This document shows positions 55,964-64,000 of a stretch of 64,000 bases of DNA, in pieces. The translations under genes were made by a program, and so were the position numbers. The notes beneath the pieces are model-generated. The model was given only the letters and a program-made list of their open reading frames with translations. It ran no database searches and had not been told where the DNA came from. Numbering within the stretch: the first letter of the stretch is position 1; each line of letters starts with the position of its first letter. Source of the DNA: JACKII01 sp041687435 (lineage in GTDB: Bacteria; Pseudomonadota; Alphaproteobacteria; Bin95); assembly GCA_041687435.1 (NCBI GenBank), contig JAWLBX010000004.1, positions 169,121 through 233,120 on the forward strand, given 5' to 3'.

Positions 55964-56117
55964 CCTGCGGGTGTTTTCCGCCTAGTCCGAACGAGGCTCG
56001 GCCTTTCCAGGTTTGCTTTGCGAAACGGAAATGCCGAGCCGTCCCCTTGCACTTGCCTGGATTTGGTTGTGTCCTGACACCCACCCAAATCCGGAGCAAG
56101 CAAGGGACGCGCCCAGA

Positions 56118-57017
56118 ATGTCAGATCTTCCCATCGGTTTCATCGGTCTAGGCGCCATGGGGCGGCCTATGGCCATCAATCTTGCCGACAGCGGTCAGGC
56201 GCTGGTCGTGCGCGATGTGAACCCCACCGCGACCGATATTCTCGCCCAGCGCGGCGCGCAGGTGGCCGACAGCGTGCAGGCGCTGGCGGGGCAGGCGGCG
56301 GTCGTTTTCGCCTGCATGCCCTCCGTTGCGACGGCGGAGGATGTGGTGACGGAGGCTGCGTCGGCGGAAGGCGCCGCCATCAAACATTTCATCAATCTCA
56401 GCACCACCGGCTCGAAGTTCTCGCAGGCCGCCGCCAGCCTGCTGGCTGAGCAGGGCATCGCCTATCTGGACGCGCCGATCTCCGGCGGGCCGCCCGGCGC
56501 GGATGCGGCGACACTCTCCATCATGTGCTCCGGCGACCGGGCCGCGTTCGAAGCGGCCCGCCCGGCGTTGGACGTGATGAGCGGCAAGCTCACCTATCTG
56601 GGCGAGCAGGCCGGCGCGGCCCAGACCATGAAGCTGGTCAACAACATCATGAGCTTCTGTAACATGGTCGCCGCGTCGGAGGCGTTCACGCTCGGCGCCA
56701 AGGCCGGCCTCGATCCGGAACAGATGGCGGAGGTGGTCAATGCTTCCAGCGGCCGCAACAGCGCATCCCTGGACAAGATCCCGAAGGCCGTGCTGACCCG
56801 CAGCTTCGACTATGGCGGCGGCAACCACATCATCCTGAAAGACTTGGAGCTCTGGCGGCAGGAGGCGGAGGCCTACGGCATCCCCGCCTATATGGGCAAT
56901 TTGGTCCGAACCTTGTTCCGGCAGATGGTGCAGGAGGAAGGTGCGGATAAAGACTTCACCCGCATTTTCCTGCTGATGGAGCGGATGGCCGGCGTGGAGA
57001 TGGAAAAGACGCGCTAA
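56118..57017 (+). CDS. NAD(P)-dependent oxidoreductase, 3-hydroxyisobutyrate dehydrogenase family
   Basis: 299 residues, beta-hydroxyacid dehydrogenase fold. GFIGLGAMGRPMAINLA (7-23) Rossmann motif, HFINLSTTGSK, YLDAPISGGPPGADAATLSIMCSG with the S-G-G substrate loop, and catalytic Lys in QTMKLVNNIMSFCNMVAASE. ATG at 56118. Substrate (3-hydroxyisobutyrate, tartronate semialdehyde, beta-hydroxyaspartate or similar) not determined. Monocistronic, convergent with the Kef gene. Confidence 0.85.
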   Translation: MSDLPIGFIGLGAMGRPMAINLADSGQALVVRDVNPTATDILAQRGAQVADSVQALAGQAAVVFACMPSVATAEDVVTEAASAEGAAIKHFINLSTTGSKFSQAAASLLAEQGIAYLDAPISGGPPGADAATLSIMCSGDRAAFEAARPALDVMSGKLTYLGEQAGAAQTMKLVNNIMSFCNMVAASEAFTLGAKAGLDPEQMAEVVNASSGRNSASLDKIPKAVLTRSFDYGGGNHIILKDLELWRQEAEAYGIPAYMGNLVRTLFRQMVQEEGADKDFTRIFLLMERMAGVEMEKTR

Positions 57018-57044
57018 GCGCTCTTTGCTCTCACGTGTACTCCC

Positions 57045-58769
57045 TCACGCCCGTTTGGGTGGAGTTTCCTCTGGCTGGGCTGTCTGCTGGGATTCTTTCT
57101 GCTCAAAAATATCGCTGAACAGAAGTTCGATGGCATGATCGGCTGCGTCCTGGAACGGCTGGAGCACAAAATCCGCGCCGGATGCAAGCAGATCTTCCAT
57201 ATCCGCCTTGCTGTGCGCGGTTAACACAATGTTGCCTTGAAAGCCGCCGGCCCGTGTCAGTTGCAGCAGTGTGGTGCGTGTGTCTTCATGTGTCAGGCCG
57301 GTCGGGTGGAGTGGTATTGTCGAAACCACCCATTTGGCGCGAGTGAGGGGCAGGCTGGTGATGAATTCGGGATCGGTCGCGTCGCCATATTCCGTTTTAA
57401 GGCCCAAATTGCGCCACCGGCGTACCGTCAATGGATTGAAATCAATCCCAAGCACCTTCACACCTTTTTCCCTCAGGCGCGTACCGATTGCCGTTCCAAA
57501 CCGGCCCAGCCCGAAAATCAGCACATCATATCGGTCAGTATTGTTCGGATCGCCGCCATCGGGTTCGCGCGGCGTTGTTTTCCTCTCAAACAGGCGCAGA
57601 AACGGCTCACAGACTGCATATAACCGGTGCGAATAGGTAATCATGTAGGTTGAGGCTGCGATGGTGACCAAGCCGACCATGGTTACCAAACCCAGCGCGT
57701 CTTCCGGCACATGACCCAGGGAAACGCCCATGGCGATGAAGATCAGCGAAAACTCACTGATCTGGGCGACCGTCAGGCCAGCGAGGAAGCCTGTTCTCTT
57801 CCGGTATCCCATAGCCGCCATAATCGCAAGCACGATCAATGGGTTACCGATCAAAACGAATAGCGAGAAAACGACTGCGGCAGTTACATGCGCCCCCAGC
57901 AGGGACAGGTCGAGCGTGGCGCCCAATGCAATGAAAAAAAACAAAAGAAGGAAGTCGCGTAGCGAGGCAAGCCGGGCGGCAATGGTTTCCCGATAAGGGG
58001 TTGAGGCCAGGGCAACGCCCGCCAGAAGACCGCCGACCTCCTTGCCCAAACCGACGAAATCGCCGATGGCGGCAAACATCGCCGCGAGGGAGATCGCAAA
58101 GATAACCAACAATTCAGGCGCGCGTGCCAACCGCTCCGTCAGTGGGTTGGCGATATACTTGATGAAAAGGATGACCGCGCCGACAAAAGCAATTCCGGAC
58201 AGAAATACCGTAAGGAAATTGGTGCTGCCATGCCCGCCGCCGGATCCAATACCCATTGCGGATAGTGCAATCATCGCGAAAACGACGACCAGATCTTGAA
58301 CAATCAGAAAACCCAACGCGATCTGTCCATGCAGGGAGTCGATTTCCCTTTTGTCGGACAGCAGCTTGACGATGATGATCGTGCTTGAGAATGTCAGGGC
58401 GACCGCGACATAGATGCTGGTAACCGTGTCCAGTCCCAATGCCAAGCCGATGAGAAAGCCAAATATGGAGGTGAAAGCGACCTGACCGAGCCCGGTCATC
58501 AAAGATACGGGGCCAAGGGATTGGATTAGTTTGATGTCCAGCTTTATCCCAACCAGGAACAGCAACACGGCGATGCCGAGTTCAGAAAGAAGACTGATCT
58601 GAGCATCCGAGCGTACGACATCGAACACTGACGGTCCTGCGATTAGCCCGACAGCGATAAAACTGACAATCAACGGCTGGCGTAATATAATTCCAATCAA
58701 GCCGACCACTGCGGCCATCACCAGCAAAACGGCAATCTCACCAAACGCAGATTGTGCGACAATGTCCAT
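57045..58769 (-). CDS. Kef-type K+/H+ antiporter (CPA2) with TrkA-N domain
   Basis: 574 residues. About 12 TM segments in the first 390 residues (VVGLIGIILRQPLIVSFIAVGLIAGP, LLFLVGIKLDIKLI, GLGKEVGGLLAGVALASTPYRE), then a RCK/TrkA-N Rossmann domain (VLIFGLGRFGTAIGTRLREKGVKVLGIDFNP, about 416 on) for NAD(H)/glutathione gating. Regulated K+ efflux under electrophile or thiol stress is the known role of KefB/C; here KefF is not adjacent. Divergent from the UspA gene with an AT-rich 286-bp region. Confidence 0.85.
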   Translation of the reverse strand: MDIVAQSAFGEIAVLLVMAAVVGLIGIILRQPLIVSFIAVGLIAGPSVFDVVRSDAQISLLSELGIAVLLFLVGIKLDIKLIQSLGPVSLMTGLGQVAFTSIFGFLIGLALGLDTVTSIYVAVALTFSSTIIIVKLLSDKREIDSLHGQIALGFLIVQDLVVVFAMIALSAMGIGSGGGHGSTNFLTVFLSGIAFVGAVILFIKYIANPLTERLARAPELLVIFAISLAAMFAAIGDFVGLGKEVGGLLAGVALASTPYRETIAARLASLRDFLLLFFFIALGATLDLSLLGAHVTAAVVFSLFVLIGNPLIVLAIMAAMGYRKRTGFLAGLTVAQISEFSLIFIAMGVSLGHVPEDALGLVTMVGLVTIAASTYMITYSHRLYAVCEPFLRLFERKTTPREPDGGDPNNTDRYDVLIFGLGRFGTAIGTRLREKGVKVLGIDFNPLTVRRWRNLGLKTEYGDATDPEFITSLPLTRAKWVVSTIPLHPTGLTHEDTRTTLLQLTRAGGFQGNIVLTAHSKADMEDLLASGADFVLQPFQDAADHAIELLFSDIFEQKESQQTAQPEETPPKRA

Positions 58770-59055
58770 TAATCAGAGTCCAGTTTTATAGTAAAAAGAT
58801 AATTGCAGATCGTTCATCGATTGCATGATTTTTGGTATGGAAACGTATCGAAATGCAACAAATTCAATTCTATAGAATGTAATTCACTCCTGTCGGCCAA
58901 TCCCGGGGGCGAAATGATCTTTTGGACGATTCGAGAATGATTAATTGCATTTCAACCATAGGCCAGCGTACGTTACTCGCTTGTAGCAAAAAAATCGATC
59001 TCTTGACAGACTTTTGTCTATTGTCCAGCCAAACGAATGATGCCATAGGTGCGTG

Positions 59056-59919
59056 ATGAAGACCATTCTTGTGGCGACGGATTTTTCCGCCCGTTCGGAT
59101 CGGGCGGCCCGGCGGGCGGTACTGCTGGCCCATACATTCGGCGTTTCCGTCATCCTGATTCATGTTGTCGATGACGATCAGCCTGCGCGGATCGTCGCCG
59201 CAGAGCAGGATGCAGCGAATACACTGCTGAAAGAGCAGGCCCGTTCGCTTCGCGATATCGATGGTTTGGACTGCAGCCATCATGTCGTACTTGGGGATCC
59301 GTTTGAAGCCATCACCCGGTCGGCGGAGGAACTGTCGGCCGATTTGGTCGTCATCGGCCCTCACCGTCGGCAGGCCTTGAAAGATATGTTCGTTGGCACC
59401 ACCGCCGAGCGGACGATTCGGCTTAGCCGGCGGCCGGTTCTAATGGCTAACGCCGTACCCGCTGGGCCGTACAGGCGCGCTCTTTTGGCAACCGACCTGT
59501 CCGCGCCATCCAAAAACGCCGTCCGTGGTATGGTGGAATTGGGTTTCATGAAGGGGCAAAATCTGTCGCTTCTGCATGTGTTCGATGCGCCGGAATCGTG
59601 GCTGCGGACACGCGGATCCCTGAGCGACGATCAGATCAAAGCCTATCTGGCCGATGAGAGAGGCCGCGCGGCCTCGCAACTTTCCCAATTCGCGGCGGAT
59701 GTTGGCTTGCGATCCGCGGAATTTGTGTTGGAGCCAACGACGGCTTCGGCAGGTCACGTCATCAACGAATCCGCCGAAAAGGCGCGCGCCGATGTGATTG
59801 TCGTCGGCACGCATAGCCGGTCCAGGCTGACAAAGGCGTTTCTGGGCAGCGTCGCGGAGGAGGTGTTGCGCACCGCAACACGAGATGTCCTGGTGGTGCC
59901 GCCTGAAACCCGGATTTGA
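59056..59919 (+). CDS. Tandem-domain universal stress protein (UspA family)
   Basis: 287 residues with two Usp domains: KTILVATDFSARSDRAARRAVLLAHTFGVSVIL and the ATP-type loop LVVIGPHRRQALKDMFVGTTAERTIRLS in the first; RALLATDLSAPSKNAVRGMVELGF and VIVVGTHSRSRLTKAFLGSVAEEVLRTATRDVLVVPP (G-x2-G-x9-G-S) in the second. ATG 59056; GTG 59053 is possible. A TTGACA at 59003 lies in the AT-rich divergent region shared with the Kef gene, consistent with joint stress control. Confidence 0.87.
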   Translation: MKTILVATDFSARSDRAARRAVLLAHTFGVSVILIHVVDDDQPARIVAAEQDAANTLLKEQARSLRDIDGLDCSHHVVLGDPFEAITRSAEELSADLVVIGPHRRQALKDMFVGTTAERTIRLSRRPVLMANAVPAGPYRRALLATDLSAPSKNAVRGMVELGFMKGQNLSLLHVFDAPESWLRTRGSLSDDQIKAYLADERGRAASQLSQFAADVGLRSAEFVLEPTTASAGHVINESAEKARADVIVVGTHSRSRLTKAFLGSVAEEVLRTATRDVLVVPPETRI

Positions 59920-60131
59920 TCTGCGCGGGTAACCAATGCCGGTGGTTTACGGCGCGGTATGAGAATTTTGCACGTTTGATTGGCTCGTTATCGTGAACGG
60001 CGAACGCCATGGCGAGCCATCCCCGGTAAATTTTTCCTGTTTTGTTGCGATGTTTATCCCTCTCTATGCCGGCTTGTGGCGGAAGGCTATCATTGCAGGA
60101 AGTTTTTCTACTGGCCGAAAGGAAGCGTTCC

Positions 60132-61214
60132 ATGACTTCACAACCGGGAATCCGGACCACCAACGGCCGCGGCCGCCTGTTCGGCAGCGTTGTCGAAACC
60201 GTCGGCGATACGCCTTGCATTCAGGTCAAGAATTTGGCGCCGTCGGGCGTGCGCGTCTACGTGAAGGCGGAATTCTTCAACCCGGCGGCGTCCGTCAAGG
60301 ACCGGCTGGCCGTCAACATCATCGAGGCGGCGGAGCGCAGTGGCGCGCTCAAGCCCGGCCAGACCGTGGTGGAGGCGACCAGCGGCAACACCGGCATCGG
60401 CTTAGCCATGGTCTGCGCGCAGAAAGGCTATCCGCTGGTCATCACCATGGCGGAGAGTTTTTCGGTGGAGCGCCGCAAACTGATGCGCATGCTGGGCGCC
60501 AAGGTCGTGCTTACGCCGCGGGCCGAAAAGGGCTTCGGCATGTACAAAAAGGCGGTGGAACTGGCCGAGAAGAACGGCTGGTTCCTGGCGCGCCAGTTTG
60601 AGACCGAAGCCAATGCCGACATTCACGAGGCGACCACGGCGCGGGAGATCATGGCGGATTTCGCGGGCGACCGGCTCGATTATTTCGTTTCCGGCTATGG
60701 CACCGGCGGCACCGTCACCGGTGTCGGCCGGGTGCTGCGGCGCGAGCGGCCGGAGACCAAGATCATCCTCTCCGAACCGGCCAACGCGGCCCTGCTCGCC
60801 AGCGGCCAGGCGCAGGAACGCACGGCGGACCATTCGCCCGCGGTCAGCCACCCGTCATTCGAGCCGCACCCGATCCAGGGCTGGACGCCGGATTTCATCC
60901 CCTACGTTCTGCAGGAAGCCATCGACAAGAATCTGTATGACGAACTGATCCCCGTGGCGGGTGCCGACGGCATCAAATGGGCCAAGGAACTGGCGCAGAA
61001 GGAGGGCATCCTGACCGGGGTTTCCGGCGGCTCCACCTTCGCCATTTCCATGCAGATCGCGGAGAAAGCCGCGCCCGGCTCGGTCATTCTCTGCATGTTG
61101 CCGGATACGGGCGAGCGCTACCTCTCGACGCCGCTGTTCGATGGCATTGAGGAGGAGATGAGCGGGGAGGAAATCGCGATTTCCCATTCCACGCCCGGCT
61201 ATCAGATGGGGTAG
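60132..61214 (+). CDS. Cysteine synthase family PLP enzyme
   Basis: 360 residues, O-acetylserine sulfhydrylase/cystathionine beta-synthase fold. PLP Lys K56 in NPAASVKDRLA, TSGNTGIGLAMVCA, phosphate loop GYGTGGTVTGVGRVL and ILTGVSGGSTFA. AAAGGAAG precedes the ATG at 60132. Longer than CysK (about 310) by N-terminal 20 residues and a C-terminal tail, so a CysK paralogue. It lies 5 kb from the selenoprotein gene with no evidence of a link. Confidence 0.85.
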   Translation: MTSQPGIRTTNGRGRLFGSVVETVGDTPCIQVKNLAPSGVRVYVKAEFFNPAASVKDRLAVNIIEAAERSGALKPGQTVVEATSGNTGIGLAMVCAQKGYPLVITMAESFSVERRKLMRMLGAKVVLTPRAEKGFGMYKKAVELAEKNGWFLARQFETEANADIHEATTAREIMADFAGDRLDYFVSGYGTGGTVTGVGRVLRRERPETKIILSEPANAALLASGQAQERTADHSPAVSHPSFEPHPIQGWTPDFIPYVLQEAIDKNLYDELIPVAGADGIKWAKELAQKEGILTGVSGGSTFAISMQIAEKAAPGSVILCMLPDTGERYLSTPLFDGIEEEMSGEEIAISHSTPGYQMG

Positions 61215-61254
61215 TGACCGGCTGGCGGCAGCGGCCGCGGGCTGGACTGGCCCG

Positions 61255-61677
61255 TTACCGCTGCACCAGTTCGATGCTGACCCCGTCCGGCGCTTCGATG
61301 AAGCAGAGTTTCAGGCCGGTGGGGTTGGATTTGAGCGGCACGGAAAAGGTGACGCCTTTGGCCTTCAACTCCGCGCAATAGGCTTCCAGGTCGCCCTGGT
61401 AGGTGAAGCCGATATGATCGGCACCCCAGCGGTTGTGGCTGGAGAAATCGCCATAATCGCTGAAAGTGTCGGGCGCCGCCGGCTCCTCGCCCGCGCGCCT
61501 GCCGCGCACCAGCACGGTCATGCCGCCCAGCGAGACAAAAATCTGCGGCGCGCCGCGCACCACCGTATCCGCCGCAATCTCCGCCCCCAGCTTCTCCACA
61601 TACCAGTTGGCGGTGGCGTGCGGGTCGGCGGCGATGACGTGGACGTGGTCGAAGGTGAGGCCGGGGTTGGGCGCCAT
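61255..61677 (-). CDS. VOC family (glyoxalase/bleomycin-resistance) protein
   Basis: 140 residues, one vicinal-oxygen-chelate domain: LTFDHVHVIAADPHATANWYVEKLGAEIAAD, MTVLVRGRR, HIGFTYQGDLEAYCAELKAKGVTF and CFIEAPDGVSIELVQ. Metal His in FDHVH, HIGF and the E in IEL are at the usual places. Start at 61677 (MAPNPGLTFDH); the frame stays open to 63471 only because it runs antisense to the low-complexity pentapeptide gene. Substrate unknown. Confidence 0.83.
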   Translation of the reverse strand: MAPNPGLTFDHVHVIAADPHATANWYVEKLGAEIAADTVVRGAPQIFVSLGGMTVLVRGRRAGEEPAAPDTFSDYGDFSSHNRWGADHIGFTYQGDLEAYCAELKAKGVTFSVPLKSNPTGLKLCFIEAPDGVSIELVQR

Positions 61678-61800
61678 GGCGTGGGGGTTTCCTATCGGGG
61701 TTCGGTTCGGCTGTGAGGATAGCACGCCCGCGCCGCGGTTGACGACGACCGCGATGGCCTGCGTAATGCGGGCTGGCGCGCGGCAGCGGGAGGCAAGGGT

Positions 61801-63189
61801 GTGAACGATAATGGAGGCGGCTGGCCGATAGGATGGACCCTGCTCTTGGGCGGGCTCGGCATCGTCGTGGCGTTCGCGCTTATCTCGGGAATTGCACCCT
61901 GGGTGTTCGACTGCGGCGAGGCTTCCGCCAAGGAATGCTCGGAGATCGTGCGCAACAACGGCCTGGCGGTGGCAGGCGTATTCGCCGGCCTGATCGGCCT
62001 GCTGGCCCTGCACTTCAACGCGCGGCGCACCCACACCGACCGCCTGCGCCTGACCAACGACACCTATGTGAAGGCCATCGAGCAGCTTCGCAGCGACTCG
62101 GTGGAGGTCCGCGTTGGCGGTATGTACGCCCTGGAACGCATCGCGCTCGAGGAGCAGCGCTACCACTGGCCGGTGATTGAAACCCTGTCCGCCTACATCC
62201 GCGAACGCGCGCCCTGGCCGGCGCGGGAGAAGGAGGCCAAGGGGCTGGACGCGGTCGCGGCGGCGATTGTCTCGGTCGGCGGCACGGTGGCGGAACGGCT
62301 GCCCGCGCCCGAAATCGTACAGGCGGAGCCGGAAGAAGCGGGAGAGCAGCCCGAAGCCAAAGACGCCACCGGGGCCGAGGCGCCGCGCCGCGCACCGACC
62401 GACATCCAAACCGCGCTGACCATTATCGGCCAGCGCTCGCAGCAATGGCGGGAACGCGCGCCGAACTGGCTGCAACAGCAGGCGCCGAAAATTGCGGGCC
62501 GTCTTCGAAAATGGCGCGAGCGACCACTGCCCCGCTCGGAGTTCGCAAAGCGTTGGGGCGATGCTGCCATCGCGCAGTTGGAGCGCGTGCGGACCGAACC
62601 GACTCGGTTGGAACCCCGTCGTATCGATTGGCGTCACACCGACCTTCGGCATGCAGACTTGAGTGGTTCGGACCTGAGGGGTGCGAACCTGAGGGGTGCG
62701 GACCTGACGGGTGCGGACCTGACGGGTGCGGACCTGACGGGTGCGAACCTGACGGGTGCGGACCTGACGGGTGCGTACCTGACGGGTGCGAGCCTGACGG
62801 GTGCGAGCCTGAGGCGTGCGAACCTGACGGGTGCGTACCTGATGGGTGCGTACCTGAGGGGTGCGTACCTGATGGGTGCGTACCTGATGGGTGCGTACCT
62901 GATGGGTGCGTACCTGAGGGGTGCGTACCTGATGGGTGCGTACCTGAGGGGTGCGTACCTGATGGATGCGAACCTGATGGATGCGAACCTGACGGATGCG
63001 TACCTGACGGGTGCGGACCTGACGGATGCGTACCTGACGGGTGCGTACCTGACGGGTGCGGACCTGACGGGTGCGGACCTGACGGGTGCTCAGTTCTCCA
63101 AGCATCCGCAGGAACTTGGCGCCCTCTGGGATGAGGCCAATCCCCCCATGGGTCTTGACTCGATCGAAATCGTGCCGACTCCAGATTAA
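61801..63189 (+). CDS. Pentapeptide-repeat membrane protein
   Basis: 462 residues from GTG 61801. Two TM segments (about 9-31 and 52-72), then HTDRLRLTNDTYVKAIEQLRSD and VRVGGMYALERIALEEQRYHWPVIETLSAYIRE, the usual N-terminal module of this class. A polar linker follows to about residue 275. Then about 30 units of A-(D/N/Y/S)-L-x-G type (about 279-433) that would form a right-handed square beta-helix facing the cytoplasm or periplasm. Function of the class is unknown. The repeats are near-identical 15-mers in DNA, described separately. Confidence 0.85.
   Translation: MNDNGGGWPIGWTLLLGGLGIVVAFALISGIAPWVFDCGEASAKECSEIVRNNGLAVAGVFAGLIGLLALHFNARRTHTDRLRLTNDTYVKAIEQLRSDSVEVRVGGMYALERIALEEQRYHWPVIETLSAYIRERAPWPAREKEAKGLDAVAAAIVSVGGTVAERLPAPEIVQAEPEEAGEQPEAKDATGAEAPRRAPTDIQTALTIIGQRSQQWRERAPNWLQQQAPKIAGRLRKWRERPLPRSEFAKRWGDAAIAQLERVRTEPTRLEPRRIDWRHTDLRHADLSGSDLRGANLRGADLTGADLTGADLTGANLTGADLTGAYLTGASLTGASLRRANLTGAYLMGAYLRGAYLMGAYLMGAYLMGAYLRGAYLMGAYLRGAYLMDANLMDANLTDAYLTGADLTDAYLTGAYLTGADLTGADLTGAQFSKHPQELGALWDEANPPMGLDSIEIVPTPD
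62656..63090 (+). repeat. 15-bp tandem coding repeat, about 30 copies
   Basis: Units of GACCTGACGGGTGCG type, with changes mainly at the first codon (GAC/AAC/TAC/AGC) and third codon (ACG/ATG/AGG). The period is exactly five codons and the frame never breaks. DNA identity is far higher than needed for the protein repeat, pointing to recent slippage or unequal exchange. Confidence 0.85.
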
Positions 63190-63237
63190 TCCCGCGTTCT
63201 GGGGATGTGCAGTCAGAACGCGGGATTGCGTTTTCTT
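63188..63237 (+). terminator. rho-independent terminator of the pentapeptide gene
   Basis: Perfect 14-base arms (63188-63201 and 63214-63227) beginning inside the TAA stop, followed by GCGTTTTC. A stable hairpin. Confidence 0.75.
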
Positions 63238-63475
63238 GTCATTGCCGAGGAGCCGCAGGAGACGAAGCAATCCAGGCAATCTCCTCACTGGGCGGGGGCC
63301 TCCCCTGGATTGCCGCGCCCGTTTTGCGGGCTCGCAATGACGGCGGCGGGGAGGCTCAGGCCCTGCCATCTCCAACGACCGTCGTTGCGAGCAGAGCGAA
63401 GCAACCCAGGCCGGCGGTGGAGATGGAGCAAGGGCCTGTTCGGGCTGCTTCTTCGCTATGCAGGCTCGCAATGAC
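63238..63475. repeat. dispersed inverted repeats (TCATTGCxxGGAGCGAAGCAATCC type)
   Basis: Two partly degenerate palindromes: 63238-63275 with 63304-63342, and 63380-63410 with 63442-63475. Their arms contain GAAGCAATCCAGG or GAAGCAACCCAGG and, inverted, GGCTCGCAATGACG. This fills the 315 bp between the pentapeptide gene and the FAD gene; no coding sequence is seen. Such elements are abundant in alphaproteobacterial intergenic DNA. Confidence 0.65.
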
Positions 63476-63504
63476 GGCTGTAGGGCGGCGGGACGTGGCG
63501 GGGC

Positions 63505-64000
63505 CTACCCCCAATCCTCCAACCCCGCCGCGTTCCGCCCGGCAATGCGGCCGAACGCTAGGCACTCGCCGATATTGCCGGTGCCCTGGTAGAGATAGCT
63601 GTAGATCGAGCCCAGCTCGCCCGCGGAGTAGAGGCGGCCGATGGCCTCGCCCGAAGGCCGCACGATTTCCGCCCGCTGGTTCCGCCGGGGGCCGCCCTGG
63701 GTGTTCAGCATGGAGGGGGAAAGTTCGACCGCATAATACGGCCCCGGTCCGAACGCCTCGAACATTTTACTGCGGCCGAAATCCTGGTCCTCGCCTGCCG
63801 CCACGCCCGCATTCCAGCGCGCGACAGAGCCTTCCAGCGCCGCCGCATCCACGCCGATCAGCCCCGCCAGTTCCGCCAGCGTATCCGCCTTTTTGATCCA
63901 GCCCTTCGCCACTTCCGCGGAATTGTCGTCGCTCCATTCCGGCTGTTCGACGATCTGGGTCCAGCCGTGGCTCGGGTGGCCGTCATAGAGTGGCCCGGCC
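63505..64000 (-). CDS. FAD-binding oxidoreductase (fumarate reductase/ketosteroid dehydrogenase-like), C-terminal part
   Basis: Partial gene, N-terminus beyond the window edge; 165 codons visible. The visible part has DTLAELAGLIGVDAAALEGSVARWNAGVAAGEDQDFGRS, PSMLNTQGGPRRNQRAEIVRP and GRLYSAGELGSIYSYLYQGTGNIGECLAFGRIAGRNAA, the C-terminal FAD-binding_2 signature (A-G-E-L-G then G-N-I-x-x-x-x-A-F-G). A GTG at 63912 is internal, not a start. Substrate unknown. Confidence 0.83.
   Translation of the reverse strand, partial: AGPLYDGHPSHGWTQIVEQPEWSDDNSAEVAKGWIKKADTLAELAGLIGVDAAALEGSVARWNAGVAAGEDQDFGRSKMFEAFGPGPYYAVELSPSMLNTQGGPRRNQRAEIVRPSGEAIGRLYSAGELGSIYSYLYQGTGNIGECLAFGRIAGRNAAGLEDWG

Noticed and set aside
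62656..63090. Regular repeats that could be taken for a CRISPR array
   Set aside because: Period is 15 bp without unique spacers, inside an open frame; no cas genes.
61255..63471. 738-codon minus-strand ORF with (R-T-R-Q-V)-type repeats
   Set aside because: It is the antisense of the 15-bp pentapeptide repeat fused by chance to the VOC frame; only 61255-61677 is a gene.

Overview
This 64 kb window is GC-rich, gene-dense chromosomal DNA from an alphaproteobacterium. The gene repertoire suggests a free-living Rhodospirillales-like lineage: IalB, ErpA, a split YeeE/YedE pair, alphaproteobacterial-type IF-3, aroK-aroB beside xerD, several CaiB CoA-transferases and several DMT transporters. The taxonomic call is inference. 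There is no plasmid, phage or CRISPR backbone. The only mobile DNA I can support is one decayed IS5-family copy near a tRNA-Lys gene.

Layout. 1-9.4 kb: Fe-S carrier ErpA, then small-molecule catabolism and transport (hydantoinase/oxoprolinase subunit A, DMT exporter, nitroreductase, solute-binding protein, IalB, FMN alpha-hydroxyacid oxidase, sarcosine/dimethylglycine dehydrogenase-like protein). 9.5-19.5 kb: housekeeping (IlvE, M20 peptidase, XerD, an unannotated small membrane protein, AroK-AroB), two tandem DMT transporters, a cyclophilin and a hydantoin/Asp-Glu racemase. 19.6-28 kb: split YeeE/YedE permease, GNAT-nitrilase fusion, SDR-hotdog fusion, a second SDR, DUF805, a quinone-reductase-like flavoprotein and a ThDP enzyme. 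28-36 kb: IF-3 (with an apparent AUC start codon), SecA, two LPS-type glycosyltransferases, CinA-like amidase, and a DUF2786-like gene with a start problem. 35-49.6 kb: accessory catabolism (polysaccharide deacetylase/allantoinase-like, amidase, N-carbamoyl-D-amino-acid hydrolase plus MFS, three CoA-transferase/racemase genes, CreA, subtilase, and an amidohydrolase / acyl-CoA ligase / luciferase-like oxidoreductase operon). 49.6-51 kb: tRNA-Lys, a gene-poor scar, a truncated ORF and the IS remnant. 51-57 kb: luciferase-like monooxygenase, then an operon of alpha/beta hydrolase, a CxxC thioredoxin-like two-domain protein and a UGSC-family selenoprotein. 57-64 kb: KefB-type antiporter, UspA, cysteine-synthase-like enzyme, VOC protein, a pentapeptide-repeat membrane protein built of 15-bp DNA repeats, dispersed repeats, and the 3' end of an FAD-binding oxidoreductase.

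Most important observation: two adjacent short reading frames at 54922-55197 and 55228-55443 are one gene read through an in-frame TGA. The joined product carries D-U-G-S-C followed by T-S-C-C-T-H-D, the signature of the UGSC (seleno)protein family. It overlaps by 4 bp a gene whose product starts with a thioredoxin-like CPTC motif. A caller that treats TGA only as stop breaks this gene in two. Second: infC is best explained by an ATC start with a well-placed Shine-Dalgarno, as in the atypical starts known for this autoregulated gene.
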